From contig JAAERX010000045.1 of the NCBI GenBank assembly GCA_024229935.1, positions 1 through 47,396 of the forward strand: 47,396 nt of DNA, given 5' to 3'. The notes under the pieces are model-generated. The model searched no databases, was not told the DNA's origin, and saw only the letters and a list, made by a program, of their open reading frames with translations. A program made the translations under genes and the position numbers. The stretch is from Gammaproteobacteria bacterium. Its GTDB lineage: Bacteria; Pseudomonadota; Gammaproteobacteria; Steroidobacterales; GCA-2729495. Shown here piece after piece: positions 18,269-27,130 of this stretch (positions are counted from its first letter, which is position 1; every line of letters starts with the position of its first letter).

Positions 18269-20329
18269 TTATTTAGTTGGGTTAATGAGCAGGTTGCCGA
18301 CGTTGTCTACCGCGGCGGTGTGGCCGGGCAGAATCACAGTCGTGGAATCCATTTCCATCACAATGGACGGCCCCGGAACAACAATGCCTTCACGTAACTT
18401 GGCTCGATCATATAAAGGTGCGTCATACCACTCACCTTCGTAATGAAATTTTGATTCATGCACGATACAGTCCTTGAGCTCTGCGTCTGCAGAACCAAAT
18501 TCTCCAATTGCCATTTCAGTAGCCTTGGCCTTCACAACAGCACGAATCATCAAGATTTCATGACCATCATCCAGCTTGAAGCTAAATAGCTGTTCATGTT
18601 CAGCATCGAATTGACCCGTAATAACAGATACACCCTGGGCTTTCAGTTCTTCCTCAGTAAAATCCATGGAAATTTCAAATGCCTGACCGGCGTAACGAAC
18701 ATCAGCCTGATAAACAACTTCGTGATCTTCTTTACCTATTCCGTCATCTATCAAAGCCTGAGCAGCTCGAGCTTCAAGCACCTTGAGGTCATCCAGCAAC
18801 TGTTCTGTGGTCGTGTCACCTGCCATCCTTATATAAGTACGGGTTGCCTCATCCTGCACAGTTGTTGTGGCATCGCCACGGGCACATAACACACCGGGTC
18901 CTGGCGGAATGATCACTGGCCATGCATCTGACAAGACACCCATCGCGTTCGCATGCAAAGGTCCGGCACCACCAAAACAGACCAGGGCAAAATCACGTGG
19001 ATCATAACCCTGCTCAACCGAAACAAGACGGAGTGCACCAAACATCGCTTCATTCGCAACCTTGATGATTCCCTCAGCTGCTTCCAATAAACCAATGCCG
19101 AGTGCATCAGCAATTGTCTGCACTGCTTTATCCGCAGCTTCCTTGGAGATTTGCATCTTGCCGCCAAGCTGCACATCTGATGGCAGGTAACCCAGAACAA
19201 CATTTGCATCACAAACGGTCGGCTTGTCACCGCCTTTCATATAAGCCGCCGGCCCAGGCACTGCACCTGCAGACTCAGGGCCTACCCGAAGTGCGCCGGT
19301 CAGTTCCGGTACAAAAGCAATTGAACCACCGCCCGCACCCACGGTACGCACGTCAACTGAAGGTGCTCGTACTTTAACGTCACCAACAAAGGTCTCGCGA
19401 CGTACCCGCGCCTTGGAACCCTGAATCAGCGCCACGTCCGTTGAAGTGCCACCCATATCAAAGGTTAGGATATCGTCATAACCAGCACGACTACAGAAGT
19501 AAATAGCACCCGTTACACCACCAGCCGGGCCAGACATCAACATATTTACCGGTGAGTCAGCCGCTGAACGTGCCGAAGCCAGACCACCGTCTGAACGCAA
19601 CAGCGATAGTAAGGTGTCTTCACCCATACGTTCATTAAGCGCCCCCTGCAGATTGTTAAGATAAAGCTGCATTTCCGGACGGACATATGAGTTCATAACG
19701 GTTGTTTCAGTACGCTCATACTCCTGCATTTCAGGAACGACTTCACTGGAAACCGAAATAGGTGTATCACCAAAGATTTCTTTAGCAATAGCCTGAGCTT
19801 TGAGTTCGTTCTCACCATTGATATAAGCATTCACAAAGCAAATAGTCAGCGCTTCAACTTCATTCATGTCATACAGGCGCTGCAAGTCTTTGCGCAATCT
19901 GGCCTCATCCAACTCCCTAATAACTGAACCATCTGCGGCAATTCGTTCTTCTGCGCCAATGGTTAATTCGAGTGGAGCCAGCAATGGCTTCTTGTTAAAG
20001 GTCACCCAACCACCCAGCCCCCCCGGGCAAAATGAACGTGCAACCTGCAGCGTTTGCTCATAACCCGTAGTGGTTACCAGCCCCACCTTGGAGCCCCTGC
20101 CCTGCAGGACTGCATTAGTTGCAACAGTAGTACCGTGCATCACACGCTTAATCTGTTTGGGATCGATACCGGACTCTTCGCATATACGTGCGACACCGTT
20201 TAAAACACCGATCGATGAATCTTCAGGAGTTGATGGAACTTTTGCGGTAAACGTTTGACCCGTTTCTTCACTAATCAATAGAAGGTCGGTAAACGTACCC
20301 CCGACATCCACGCCGAGACGATAACTCAT
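18269..20329 (-). CDS. Hydantoinase A/oxoprolinase-family ATP-binding subunit
   Basis: HyuA-like subunit of 686 residues with the actin/Hsp70 ATPase core: phosphate-1 loop DVGGTFTDL (8-16), HGTTVATNA (65-73), and the second phosphate motif DMGGTSTDV (around 290). It phosphorylates or activates the substrate carbonyl for ring opening or carboxylation by the HyuB partner. Length and layout are typical. It is the upstream member of the hyuAB pair, preceded at 172 bp by the HMG-CoA-lyase-like gene on the same strand. The association with CoA-type enzymes hints at a ketone or cyclic amide catabolic route rather than glutathione recycling, but this is inference. Confidence 0.9.
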   Translation of the reverse strand: MSYRLGVDVGGTFTDLLLISEETGQTFTAKVPSTPEDSSIGVLNGVARICEESGIDPKQIKRVMHGTTVATNAVLQGRGSKVGLVTTTGYEQTLQVARSFCPGGLGGWVTFNKKPLLAPLELTIGAEERIAADGSVIRELDEARLRKDLQRLYDMNEVEALTICFVNAYINGENELKAQAIAKEIFGDTPISVSSEVVPEMQEYERTETTVMNSYVRPEMQLYLNNLQGALNERMGEDTLLSLLRSDGGLASARSAADSPVNMLMSGPAGGVTGAIYFCSRAGYDDILTFDMGGTSTDVALIQGSKARVRRETFVGDVKVRAPSVDVRTVGAGGGSIAFVPELTGALRVGPESAGAVPGPAAYMKGGDKPTVCDANVVLGYLPSDVQLGGKMQISKEAADKAVQTIADALGIGLLEAAEGIIKVANEAMFGALRLVSVEQGYDPRDFALVCFGGAGPLHANAMGVLSDAWPVIIPPGPGVLCARGDATTTVQDEATRTYIRMAGDTTTEQLLDDLKVLEARAAQALIDDGIGKEDHEVVYQADVRYAGQAFEISMDFTEEELKAQGVSVITGQFDAEHEQLFSFKLDDGHEILMIRAVVKAKATEMAIGEFGSADAELKDCIVHESKFHYEGEWYDAPLYDRAKLREGIVVPGPSIVMEMDSTTVILPGHTAAVDNVGNLLINPTK

Positions 20330-20394
20330 GGTTTCCCCTTGCTAACTTAAAAAGGCTAATCTTGCTAATTAATAAAACTCATTCACACAATCAC

Positions 20395-20415
20395 CAGAGT
20401 CATTTTAAGACTCTG
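20395..20415. repeat. Inverted repeat between hyuA and the lyase gene
   Basis: CAGAGTC (20395-20401), loop ATTTTAA, GACTCTG (20409-20415), a perfect 7-bp stem with no T run. It lies 65 bp upstream of hyuA and could be an operator or an mRNA hairpin separating expression of the two genes. Confidence 0.45.
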
Positions 20416-20501
20416 CGATAATCCAATCTGCTTTTAAGACAGGTCTTTTTATTTATAAAAATGATCTGCCTTTATGGTTTCTGAATCAATCGGCCTTAAA
20501 A

Positions 20502-21428
20502 CTAACTGGCCTTTTCGTATTGCTCAGCAACCTGCGGAAATATTCCTGCTTTAGGCAACATGGCCGGGGTTCCTCGACCAAGCTGCTCTCCGAGCCAATG
20601 GCTCGTTTCAACAATTTTATCCAGTGACACGCCAGTTTCCACTCCTTGGCGGCTCAACATGTACAGGAGGTCATCTGTTGGTATGTTGCCCGTAGCTGCC
20701 GGAGCAAAAGGACAGCCGCCAATCCCGCCTATACTGGCATCCAAAGAGTCCACCCCGGCTTCCACCGCCGCCTGAGCATTAGCCAGGCCGGTATTACGGG
20801 TATTATGAAAATGGAATCTTAGCGGAACTTTCGGTGCAATTTCACGCACCGCGCCAATCATTTCAGTCACCTGAGCAGGCACGCCCACTCCAATACTGTC
20901 TGCAAAGCCCAGTTCAACCGGATCACCTTCCATCACCTGACTAACGATATCCAACACTCGCGACAGTGGCACTTCACCCTCAAACGGGCAACCAAATGCA
21001 GAAGAGACCATAACGTTGGCACGCATACCCTCACGCCTGGCCTCAGCCGACATCTCGAGCCAGGCATTAATTGAATCCTGCATGGCAGCGCCATTATTGC
21101 GCTGGTTATATGTCTCACTGGCAATGACAGCCATACCAATCTCATCCATCTGCACAGCCAGTGCCCGATCAAAACCACGTTTATTTAATACCAACCCGAT
21201 ATAGGTAACATCATCATGTTTCGGTAATCCACATACGACGGCCTCAGCATCCGCCATCTGGGGGACACGCTTAGGATGTACAAAGCTGGTCACTTCCATA
21301 CGGCGTACACCAGCATCAACAGCTCGTTGAATGAAATCCAGCTTGGTAGCGGTAGATAACAACTCAGGTTCGCTTTGCAGACCATCTCTTGGCCCGACTT
21401 CAATAATAGATACTTGCTTCGATCCCAC
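20502..21428 (-). CDS. Hydroxymethylglutaryl-CoA lyase-like enzyme
   Basis: TIM-barrel lyase of the HMGL-like family, 308 residues. These enzymes cleave 3-hydroxy-3-methylglutaryl-CoA or related acyl-CoAs to acetyl-CoA and a keto acid. Motifs: VGPRDGLQ (11-18), RRMEVTSFVHPKRVPQMADA, the metal-binding RFHFHNTRNTG (His206, His208), and the signature GIGGCPFAPAATGN with Cys239. The HFHNT variant, in place of the common HFHDT, may indicate a substrate other than HMG-CoA. It is transcribed divergently from a class III CoA-transferase, a pairing that suggests activation of a dicarboxylic or hydroxy acid followed by cleavage. Confidence 0.88.
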   Translation of the reverse strand: MGSKQVSIIEVGPRDGLQSEPELLSTATKLDFIQRAVDAGVRRMEVTSFVHPKRVPQMADAEAVVCGLPKHDDVTYIGLVLNKRGFDRALAVQMDEIGMAVIASETYNQRNNGAAMQDSINAWLEMSAEARREGMRANVMVSSAFGCPFEGEVPLSRVLDIVSQVMEGDPVELGFADSIGVGVPAQVTEMIGAVREIAPKVPLRFHFHNTRNTGLANAQAAVEAGVDSLDASIGGIGGCPFAPAATGNIPTDDLLYMLSRQGVETGVSLDKIVETSHWLGEQLGRGTPAMLPKAGIFPQVAEQYEKAS

Positions 21429-21552
21429 GCTTAATAACCTTGCAGCAGATAAAAAATAGGCTCAAAATCCAACTTCCCATTGTAACTATCCGTTCTTGGC
21501 ATGTATACGCCACACGAGAGTTGGCATAATGGGCTTACACACAAAATTCCAC

Positions 21553-21579
21553 AGTCCCACGACCGGGTACCGCGGGACT
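21553..21579. repeat. Inverted repeat in the lyase/CoA-transferase divergent region
   Basis: AGTCCC (21553-21558) and GGGACT (21574-21579) form a 6-bp inverted repeat with a 15-nt GC-rich loop, directly before the CoA-transferase ribosome site. A TTGGCAT element is also repeated directly at 21496 and 21521. Both are candidate control sites for this divergent pair, without known regulator. Confidence 0.35.
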
Positions 21580-21594
21580 ACGCCAAAGGAAGGT

Positions 21595-22818
21595 ATGAAG
21601 ACAATGGCCATTGAAGAAACTGAGAACACAGGACCACTAAAAGGCTTACGCGTCATAGAGATGGGCACTTTGCTAGCGGGGCCATTCTGCGGACAATTGT
21701 TAGCAGATTTTGGTGCTGAAATTATCAAGGTAGAGCCACCAAACCAGGGTGACCCAATGCGCGTCTGGGGTCGAGAAAAAGCTCATGGGCAGTCACTTTG
21801 GTGGCCAGTTGTAGCGCGTAATAAAAAGTCTGTAACACTGAACCTGCGAGAAGATGAAGGTCAGGCCATCGCACGTGACCTAATCGGCAAAGCTGATTTT
21901 GTATTAGAGAACTTTCGTCCTGGCACAATGGAGCGCTGGAATCTCAGTTACGAAGAACTTTCTAAAATTAACCCCGGCCTGATCATGATTCGTGTATCTG
22001 GTTACGGACAGACAGGTCCCTACTCTAAGCGTGCCGGTTTTGGTGCTGTTGGTGAATCTATGGGCGGACTGCGCTATGTCTGTGGTGACCCATCAACACC
22101 TCCAAGTCGCATGGGCATCAGTATTGGTGATTCTCTTGCCGCAACCTTTGCCTGTATAGGTGCACTCACAGCATTGCATCATAAAAATCAGACTGGTGAA
22201 GGTCAGGTAGTTGATTCCGCAATTTATGAAGCGGTACTCAACATGATGGAATCATTGGTTACTGAATATGACAAAGGCGGTTATGTACGTGAACGTACTG
22301 GCGCTATTCTACCCAATGTTGCACCTTCAAATGTCTACCCCACTAAAGATGAACAATTCATCCTTATTGCCGCCAACCAAGACACCGTTTTTAAACGCCT
22401 GTGTGACGCAATGGGACAACCAGAACTGGCGCAAGATGAAAAGTATGCAACACATATCGCTCGTGGTGCTGCACAAAAAGAACTTGATGACCTGATCTCA
22501 GCCTGGACTGAATCAATTGACTCCACCAAACTTGAAGAACTAATGGAAGATTTTGGTATCCCCTCTGGACGGATTTATACACCTGCCGAAATGCTTGAAG
22601 ACGCCCATTTCAAAGCACGTGAGGCAATTGTCAGCACTATGCATCCCACCTTTGGTGAACTGAAAATGCAAAATGTTGCACCCAAGTTATCCAAAACGCC
22701 AGGCAATATACGTCGTCCCGGACCTGAGCTTGGCCAGCACAACAAAGAAATTTACAGCGAAGTACTGGCGATGACACCCGAACAAATATCCGAACTTGAA
22801 AGCAGAGGCATTATCTAA
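21595..22818 (+). CDS. CaiB/BaiF-type (class III) CoA-transferase
   Basis: Family III CoA-transferase of about 407 residues moving CoA between carboxylic acids. Family features: GLRVIEMGTLLAGPFCGQLLADFGAEIIKVEPP at the N-terminus, DFVLENFRPGTMERW, RVSGYGQTGPY, and SIGDSLAATFA holding the likely catalytic Asp. The open frame continues to 21496, but the AAGGAAGG at 21586-21593 favours ATG 21595 (or 21604), which also restores the standard N-terminus. It is divergent from the HMGL-like gene and followed by a small ORF and a VOC-like gene. Candidate roles include succinyl-CoA-dependent activation of a catabolic acid. Confidence 0.9.
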   Translation: MKTMAIEETENTGPLKGLRVIEMGTLLAGPFCGQLLADFGAEIIKVEPPNQGDPMRVWGREKAHGQSLWWPVVARNKKSVTLNLREDEGQAIARDLIGKADFVLENFRPGTMERWNLSYEELSKINPGLIMIRVSGYGQTGPYSKRAGFGAVGESMGGLRYVCGDPSTPPSRMGISIGDSLAATFACIGALTALHHKNQTGEGQVVDSAIYEAVLNMMESLVTEYDKGGYVRERTGAILPNVAPSNVYPTKDEQFILIAANQDTVFKRLCDAMGQPELAQDEKYATHIARGAAQKELDDLISAWTESIDSTKLEELMEDFGIPSGRIYTPAEMLEDAHFKAREAIVSTMHPTFGELKMQNVAPKLSKTPGNIRRPGPELGQHNKEIYSEVLAMTPEQISELESRGII

Positions 22819-22873
22819 GCTGCGCTCTGAAAATAGCTGTAGGAACAACTTCAAATGACCAGCAGCTTTTAGA

Positions 22874-23002
22874 ATGCATGAAATAGACCTGAAAGAGCTA
22901 ACCGAAATTTTCACCAGAGAACTAAATGTTTTCTTGGCGAATAACGTCAGGTTTCAACAACATCATATGATAAGGCTACAGACTCGACAGGAAACCACAT
23001 AA
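22874..23002 (+). CDS. Possible small coupled ORF (42 residues)
   Basis: A 42-codon frame beginning MHEIDLKELTEIFTREL, predicted to be an amphipathic helix. Its TAA shares its final A with the ATG of the following VOC-like gene, a common coupling arrangement. Against it, no clear Shine-Dalgarno sequence precedes its ATG, while the downstream gene has its own AGGAAA. No family recognised. Confidence 0.3.
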   Translation: MHEIDLKELTEIFTRELNVFLANNVRFQQHHMIRLQTRQETT

Positions 23003-23847
23003 TGCTCGGAGCTATCCGCCGCGTCACCATCACTGCCACCGATCTTACTGCTGTTGAAAAAGCATACACCCAGTATCTTAAATACCGGGTTAGTGAGCGA
23101 ACTACGGTTACTGCAGCTGAAGCAGCCGCATGGAATGCACCAGCCATAGCAGGTGCAGCATCACTAAGTATGCAACCTGCAGGTAGTAATGACTTTGAGT
23201 TTCGTTTTATTGCAGGTCCCACCTACCCTGATTACATACCACTAACAACTTACGGCTGGAATGCTTCAGAAATCATGGTGCAGAGCGTGGATACACTGGC
23301 ACCACATTTTGAGAGTTCACCATTTGAAATAGTCGGTGAACCACGCAATCTTTCTTTTAGTGAAGATATCCGTGCCATGCAGTTACGCGGACCAGCCGAT
23401 GAAATTATCTACCTGACTGAATTCAAAAACCCGGTACCTGGTTTATCAGTACCAACAGCACGCTCTGCAGTCGACCGCACCTTTATTGTCATACTTGGTG
23501 GCCAATCAATGGATGAAATACAGGAGTTCTACAGCAGCAATTTTTCTGTTCCTAAAGCACCGGTTATGGAATCACGTGTCACCATGCTTTCCAGAGCTCT
23601 GGGTGTCTCTATTGAAACACTGTATCCCATTGCAGCCATGGCACTGGATGGTGAATCACTCATTGAGGCAGATGAAATGCCAGCTCAGGTTAGCCCACGA
23701 GAAATACAAAAGGGTTTCCTGCCACCTGGCATTGCCATTGTCGGTTTTGACTGTGACAAAATCCCAGCTACAGCAACCATGCTTAATAGCAACATACACA
23801 TCATGGAAGGCATCACCGGGGAATTAATCGAACTTCATTCAATTTGA
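23002..23847 (+). CDS. VOC/glyoxalase-fold-like protein
   Basis: A 281-residue protein that looks like two tandem vicinal-oxygen-chelate half-domains. The first begins GAIRRVTITATDLTAVEKAYTQYLKY. The second begins at about 155, RTFIVILGGQSMDEIQEFYSSNF, and ends IHIMEGITGELIELHSI. Such proteins can be lyases, epimerases or dioxygenases. The usual His/Glu metal ligands are not all obvious, so activity is uncertain. It follows the CoA-transferase gene on the same strand at about 180 bp and may serve the same pathway, for example as a methylmalonyl-CoA-epimerase-like isomerase, which is speculative. Confidence 0.65.
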   Translation: MLGAIRRVTITATDLTAVEKAYTQYLKYRVSERTTVTAAEAAAWNAPAIAGAASLSMQPAGSNDFEFRFIAGPTYPDYIPLTTYGWNASEIMVQSVDTLAPHFESSPFEIVGEPRNLSFSEDIRAMQLRGPADEIIYLTEFKNPVPGLSVPTARSAVDRTFIVILGGQSMDEIQEFYSSNFSVPKAPVMESRVTMLSRALGVSIETLYPIAAMALDGESLIEADEMPAQVSPREIQKGFLPPGIAIVGFDCDKIPATATMLNSNIHIMEGITGELIELHSI

Positions 23848-24053
23848 AAAGCAGATACCTGACGTTTAGTTCTTCCTTATTTATTTCTGCATAGCCGGCG
23901 CCAACTCAAGTACGCTATACCCTGAGAATGGTCACACCTACAGATATCACTCTACATTCATTAGCTTCAGCAATACCACCCTAAACTGACTATTGCTACA
24001 GCCTGACGATACAACGAGGTACAATATTTAGATTGTTGTCGCGGTAGCTATAG

Positions 24054-24890
24054 ATGGAATCTGAAACACTCTCACTACTTATCTGGCTCGCACCACTATT
24101 ACTACTGGCTGGTGCAGTCGCCGGGGTACTTGCAGGATTGCTCGGGGTAGGTGGTGGTATCGTTATTGTCCCTGCCCTTTACCATATCTTCAGTTATCTA
24201 GAGATTGAGCCTGATATACGCATGCATCTGGCTGTCGGCACCTCACTTGCAACCATTATTCCCACTAGTCTTCGCTCTGTACGCGCACACCATGCCCGTG
24301 GCAGCTTTGACCAAGCGCTATTTACCGCTTGGGTACCCGGTATTGTGATTGGTGTACTAATTGGCACCTGGCTGGCAAATCGGGCTGGTTTTGATGTACT
24401 GACACTGGTATTTGCGACAGTTGCACTCATTGTTTCTTTATATATGGCAATTGGAAACATCAACTGGAAACTATCAAATGGCCTACCAGCTAACCCGGGC
24501 AACAGCATCATCGCAAGCTTTGTTGGCGCCATTTCTGCCATGATGGGTATTGGTGGTGGCACACTAAGCGTGCCTATACTTAATCTATTTGGCATTCCTA
24601 TACATCGCTCAGTGGGCACAGCTGCAGGTTTCGGCCTGGTCATTGCAATCCCTGCCACACTTGGGTTGATTATTGGCGGCTGGAACAATCCCTTGCTACC
24701 CGCTTTCAGTTTTGGCTATGTAAACTGGCTGGGCTTTATACTGATTGTTCCAGCAACTCAACTGACCGTTCCAATCGGAGTAAAACTTGCACATTCCTTA
24801 AGCCAAAAAAACCTAAGACGCGCTTTCGCTCTTTTTCTGGGGGTCACTTCCATACGCATGTTCGCTGACATTATCAGTCTTAGCAGCTAA
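24054..24890 (+). CDS. TauE/SafE (DUF81) family membrane transporter
   Basis: Inner-membrane protein of 278 residues with about eight helices, of the sulfite/sulfonate exporter family. The two inverted family repeats are visible: AGVLAGLLGVGGGIVIVPAL near residue 22 and GAISAMMGIGGGTLSVPIL in the second half. Members export sulfite, sulfoacetate or other organic anions. No sulfonate-degrading gene is adjacent, so the substrate is open. The neighbouring FMN oxidoreductase gene starts 28 bp downstream and is probably co-transcribed. Confidence 0.9.
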   Translation: MESETLSLLIWLAPLLLLAGAVAGVLAGLLGVGGGIVIVPALYHIFSYLEIEPDIRMHLAVGTSLATIIPTSLRSVRAHHARGSFDQALFTAWVPGIVIGVLIGTWLANRAGFDVLTLVFATVALIVSLYMAIGNINWKLSNGLPANPGNSIIASFVGAISAMMGIGGGTLSVPILNLFGIPIHRSVGTAAGFGLVIAIPATLGLIIGGWNNPLLPAFSFGYVNWLGFILIVPATQLTVPIGVKLAHSLSQKNLRRAFALFLGVTSIRMFADIISLSS

Positions 24891-24918
24891 CTTTATATAA
24901 CGACAGGCACAGTAAAGT

Positions 24919-25710
24919 ATGAAAATATTGGCGATAGTGGGCACCCCGACCAAGCACGACGGTTACACCACAAAAACGGTTGAAGTCCTTGAGCAACGTT
25001 TCCTTAAGCAACGTGATGCTGAGTTCAGCTATCTCTTTCTGGAAGATCATAATTTGCCCGGTTGCCAGGGTCGACTAAGCTGCATTAAATTTGGCGAACA
25101 TAAATGCCCTTTCGAACCCAAAGTCACTCCTATAGTCAGGGCTATGGAGAATGCTGATGTCGTCATTTTTGCCTCACCAGTGCACTGCTTCAATGTTTCC
25201 ACTTTAATGAAGAATTTTATTGACCTGCTTGTATACCAAATGCATCGCCCTGCTTTCTTTGGCAAGAAAGCTCTGATTGTTGCGACAGCTGCTGGTGCAG
25301 GCCAAAAAGGAATTCTTAAGTACCTGCATAAGACGGTGGCCAATTGGGGGTTTGATGTTGTAGGTCAGTTAGGCACACACAGCGGTTTCTTCGATAAAGA
25401 AAAGTATTTCAACAAACTAACCAAAGCAGCGGACAAGCTTGCTACAAAGACCATAACTGCGGTAGACAAAGACGTAACACCAAAGCCAGGCCTGGCCGAA
25501 CTTATTAATTTCCGTGTATGGCGCTCAACCGTTGCCATTAATGAGCAGAACTCACCTTATGACTGGGAACACTGGAAGAAAAGTGGCTGGCTGGATCAAG
25601 ACTACTATTTTGAAACTAAAGGCAACTTCATTTCAAAAAGTATCGCCTTCCTGATAGAAAAGCTTATTGCACAAGCTATACGTAATGTCAGTGTTGGTCC
25701 ATCCACCTGA
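24919..25710 (+). CDS. NAD(P)H-dependent FMN oxidoreductase (flavodoxin fold)
   Basis: Flavodoxin-like oxidoreductase of 263 residues. The FMN phosphate-binding loop is GTPTKHDGYTTKTV at the N-terminus, followed by a cysteine cluster (LPGCQGRLSCIKFGEHKCPF) of the type seen in iron-sulfur flavoproteins and related quinone reductases, then ADVVIFASPVHCFNVS and FIDLLVYQMHRP. The C-terminal 80 residues extend beyond the minimal fold. It probably transfers electrons between NAD(P)H and quinones or an unknown acceptor. It is convergent with the FAH-like gene, with only 36 bp between. Confidence 0.82.
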   Translation: MKILAIVGTPTKHDGYTTKTVEVLEQRFLKQRDAEFSYLFLEDHNLPGCQGRLSCIKFGEHKCPFEPKVTPIVRAMENADVVIFASPVHCFNVSTLMKNFIDLLVYQMHRPAFFGKKALIVATAAGAGQKGILKYLHKTVANWGFDVVGQLGTHSGFFDKEKYFNKLTKAADKLATKTITAVDKDVTPKPGLAELINFRVWRSTVAINEQNSPYDWEHWKKSGWLDQDYYFETKGNFISKSIAFLIEKLIAQAIRNVSVGPST

Positions 25711-25746
25711 CACAATGCTTAATATCAGACAGCAGACACCCGTCAA

Positions 25747-26622
25747 CTAAGCTGATAACTCGAACCCAAGCTCCATTACAGAGCCCACAGCAATACTGTA
25801 AAGGTCCTTGGGCTTTAATACCTGGCGAGGTGATGACACCGAGTCCATTGCCGTAGCAAAAGCAATAACATCACCTGGGCTAAATGCATAATGCTGTGAT
25901 AACTCTGTCAACCGCGCAACACATTCACTGGCGGGCGGACAGATAATGCCACTCCAGCTTTCCACCCCATTTATTCTTGCATGAGCAATAAGCTCACCGG
26001 GCTCAGCTAACTCATCTTTGGTAATAAGTGCTGGCCCCATGGGTAATGAACCAGGAAACTGGCGCACCGCCACATAATTCCGCCAGTCATCTGCTGTTTC
26101 AGGCTCAGGAATATCAGGCGCCAGGTCCGTAATCAATGTCCAGGCGCAAATGGCTGCTTCTGCAGTATCCTCACTCCCCTGGTAAAGGGGTTTGCCCAAT
26201 ACAGCCGCAAACATTGGATTGGCAACGAGCGCCGGCTGACCATGCATCGAAACTTTTACGGCATGGCCAACAGCCGTATTAGGGCTCTTAATAAAACTGG
26301 CTGGAACACCATTACCCATTTTATGGCTAATAAGAATGAGACCTGGCCTGCGCACAGGTGTCATTAAGGGTGTACCCGATAGACTGGTAAGGGCGCCTAT
26401 CTGTTTTAATTTGTCACGGCCCGCATCCGCAAGCGCAACAAGTCCCAGCGCATGCTCAAGGCCACGCTCACCGGCAGCAAGAATACTGATGGTTGATTGC
26501 GGAATCCATTGAGAGCTTTCAAGTGAACCAGGTGCAGCACTCAGATCAAGAACCTGCCCCGAATCAAGAAGCACTCCAGGCCTGCCTGCCACCTCACGTG
26601 CATCTATGGTAACCAGCTTCAT
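25747..26622 (-). CDS. Divergent fumarylacetoacetate hydrolase (FAH)-fold protein
   Basis: A 291-residue protein whose second half follows the FAH/2-keto-4-pentenoate hydratase fold (MGPALITKDEL, ARINGVESWSG, FSPGDVIAFATAMDSVSSP, LKPKDLYSIAVGSVMELGFEL). Active FAH-superfamily members coordinate a metal through a Glu-x-Glu pair and a downstream Asp. Here the EPELA-type segment reads NPMFAAVLG and the NDVSARD-type segment reads TDLAPDI, so the metal site appears lost or altered. It could be a hydrolase with changed chemistry or a non-catalytic homologue. It is on the same strand as ferredoxin, 66 bp downstream. Confidence 0.7.
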   Translation of the reverse strand: MKLVTIDAREVAGRPGVLLDSGQVLDLSAAPGSLESSQWIPQSTISILAAGERGLEHALGLVALADAGRDKLKQIGALTSLSGTPLMTPVRRPGLILISHKMGNGVPASFIKSPNTAVGHAVKVSMHGQPALVANPMFAAVLGKPLYQGSEDTAEAAICAWTLITDLAPDIPEPETADDWRNYVAVRQFPGSLPMGPALITKDELAEPGELIAHARINGVESWSGIICPPASECVARLTELSQHYAFSPGDVIAFATAMDSVSSPRQVLKPKDLYSIAVGSVMELGFELSA

Positions 26623-26688
26623 AAGTACCCTTTGAAAAGCATACTAAAAACCACACCAGAAAGATTAGGGAAGGATGCTGGTGGAACT

Positions 26689-27009
26689 TCAGGTCTCGTT
26701 ATCAGCCACAGTCACCACCAGACCATCCAGATCATCGTTAATCTCAATCTGGCAGCTTAATCGGCTGTTGGGCCGACGATCAAGCGCTGAATCAAGCATG
26801 GTGTCTTCCATATCATCCATTGCAGGTAATTTGTTTAACCAAGACTCATCTATATATGCATGACATGTGGCACAGGCACAAGCCCCACCACACTCGGCAA
26901 CAATACCGGTAATATTATTATCAACAGCAACCTCCATCAGGGTAAGCCCTGCTTTGGCGTCTACCTTTTCCACATTTCCAGTAGCATTTAAAAATGAAAT
27001 TTTAGGCAT
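26689..27009 (-). CDS. [2Fe-2S] ferredoxin, adrenodoxin/putidaredoxin type
   Basis: Soluble electron carrier of 106 residues. The four cluster cysteines are Cys40, Cys46, Cys49 (ECGGACACATCH) and Cys86 (RLSCQI), the C-x5-C-x2-C...C spacing of vertebrate-type ferredoxins. It would donate electrons to a P450, Rieske oxygenase or Fe-S maturation system, but no such partner is in the window. Its ATG overlaps the stop of a 39-codon ORF by 8 bp, and that ORF follows the TPR gene at 9 bp. The ferredoxin therefore seems to be the distal part of the TonB operon, which is an unusual association. Confidence 0.92.
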   Translation of the reverse strand: MPKISFLNATGNVEKVDAKAGLTLMEVAVDNNITGIVAECGGACACATCHAYIDESWLNKLPAMDDMEDTMLDSALDRRPNSRLSCQIEINDDLDGLVVTVADNET

Positions 27010-27121
27010 TATGGTTTTCCTGCTCCGCTACCAGACGGGCAGCAGACATACTTTGGGGAAATAAAAACGTGCGCTCATCAAACGTGATATGACTGTAACC
27101 CGGAGTGTTGCTAAAAGGCAT
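27002..27121 (-). CDS. Unannotated 39-residue ORF between TPR gene and ferredoxin
   Basis: ATG at 27121 (minus) to TAA at 27002, coding for 39 residues beginning MPFSNTPGYSHITFDERTFL and ending VAEQENHNA. It starts 9 bp after the TPR stop and its stop overlaps the ferredoxin ATG by 8 bp (ATGCCTAA), a gap-free operon fit. The ribosome site is weak (GGTGTG). It has no membrane segment or recognised motif. It might encode a real small protein or merely serve to couple translation. Confidence 0.45.
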   Translation of the reverse strand: MPFSNTPGYSHITFDERTFLFPQSMSAARLVAEQENHNA

Positions 27122-27130
27122 ACACACCAA

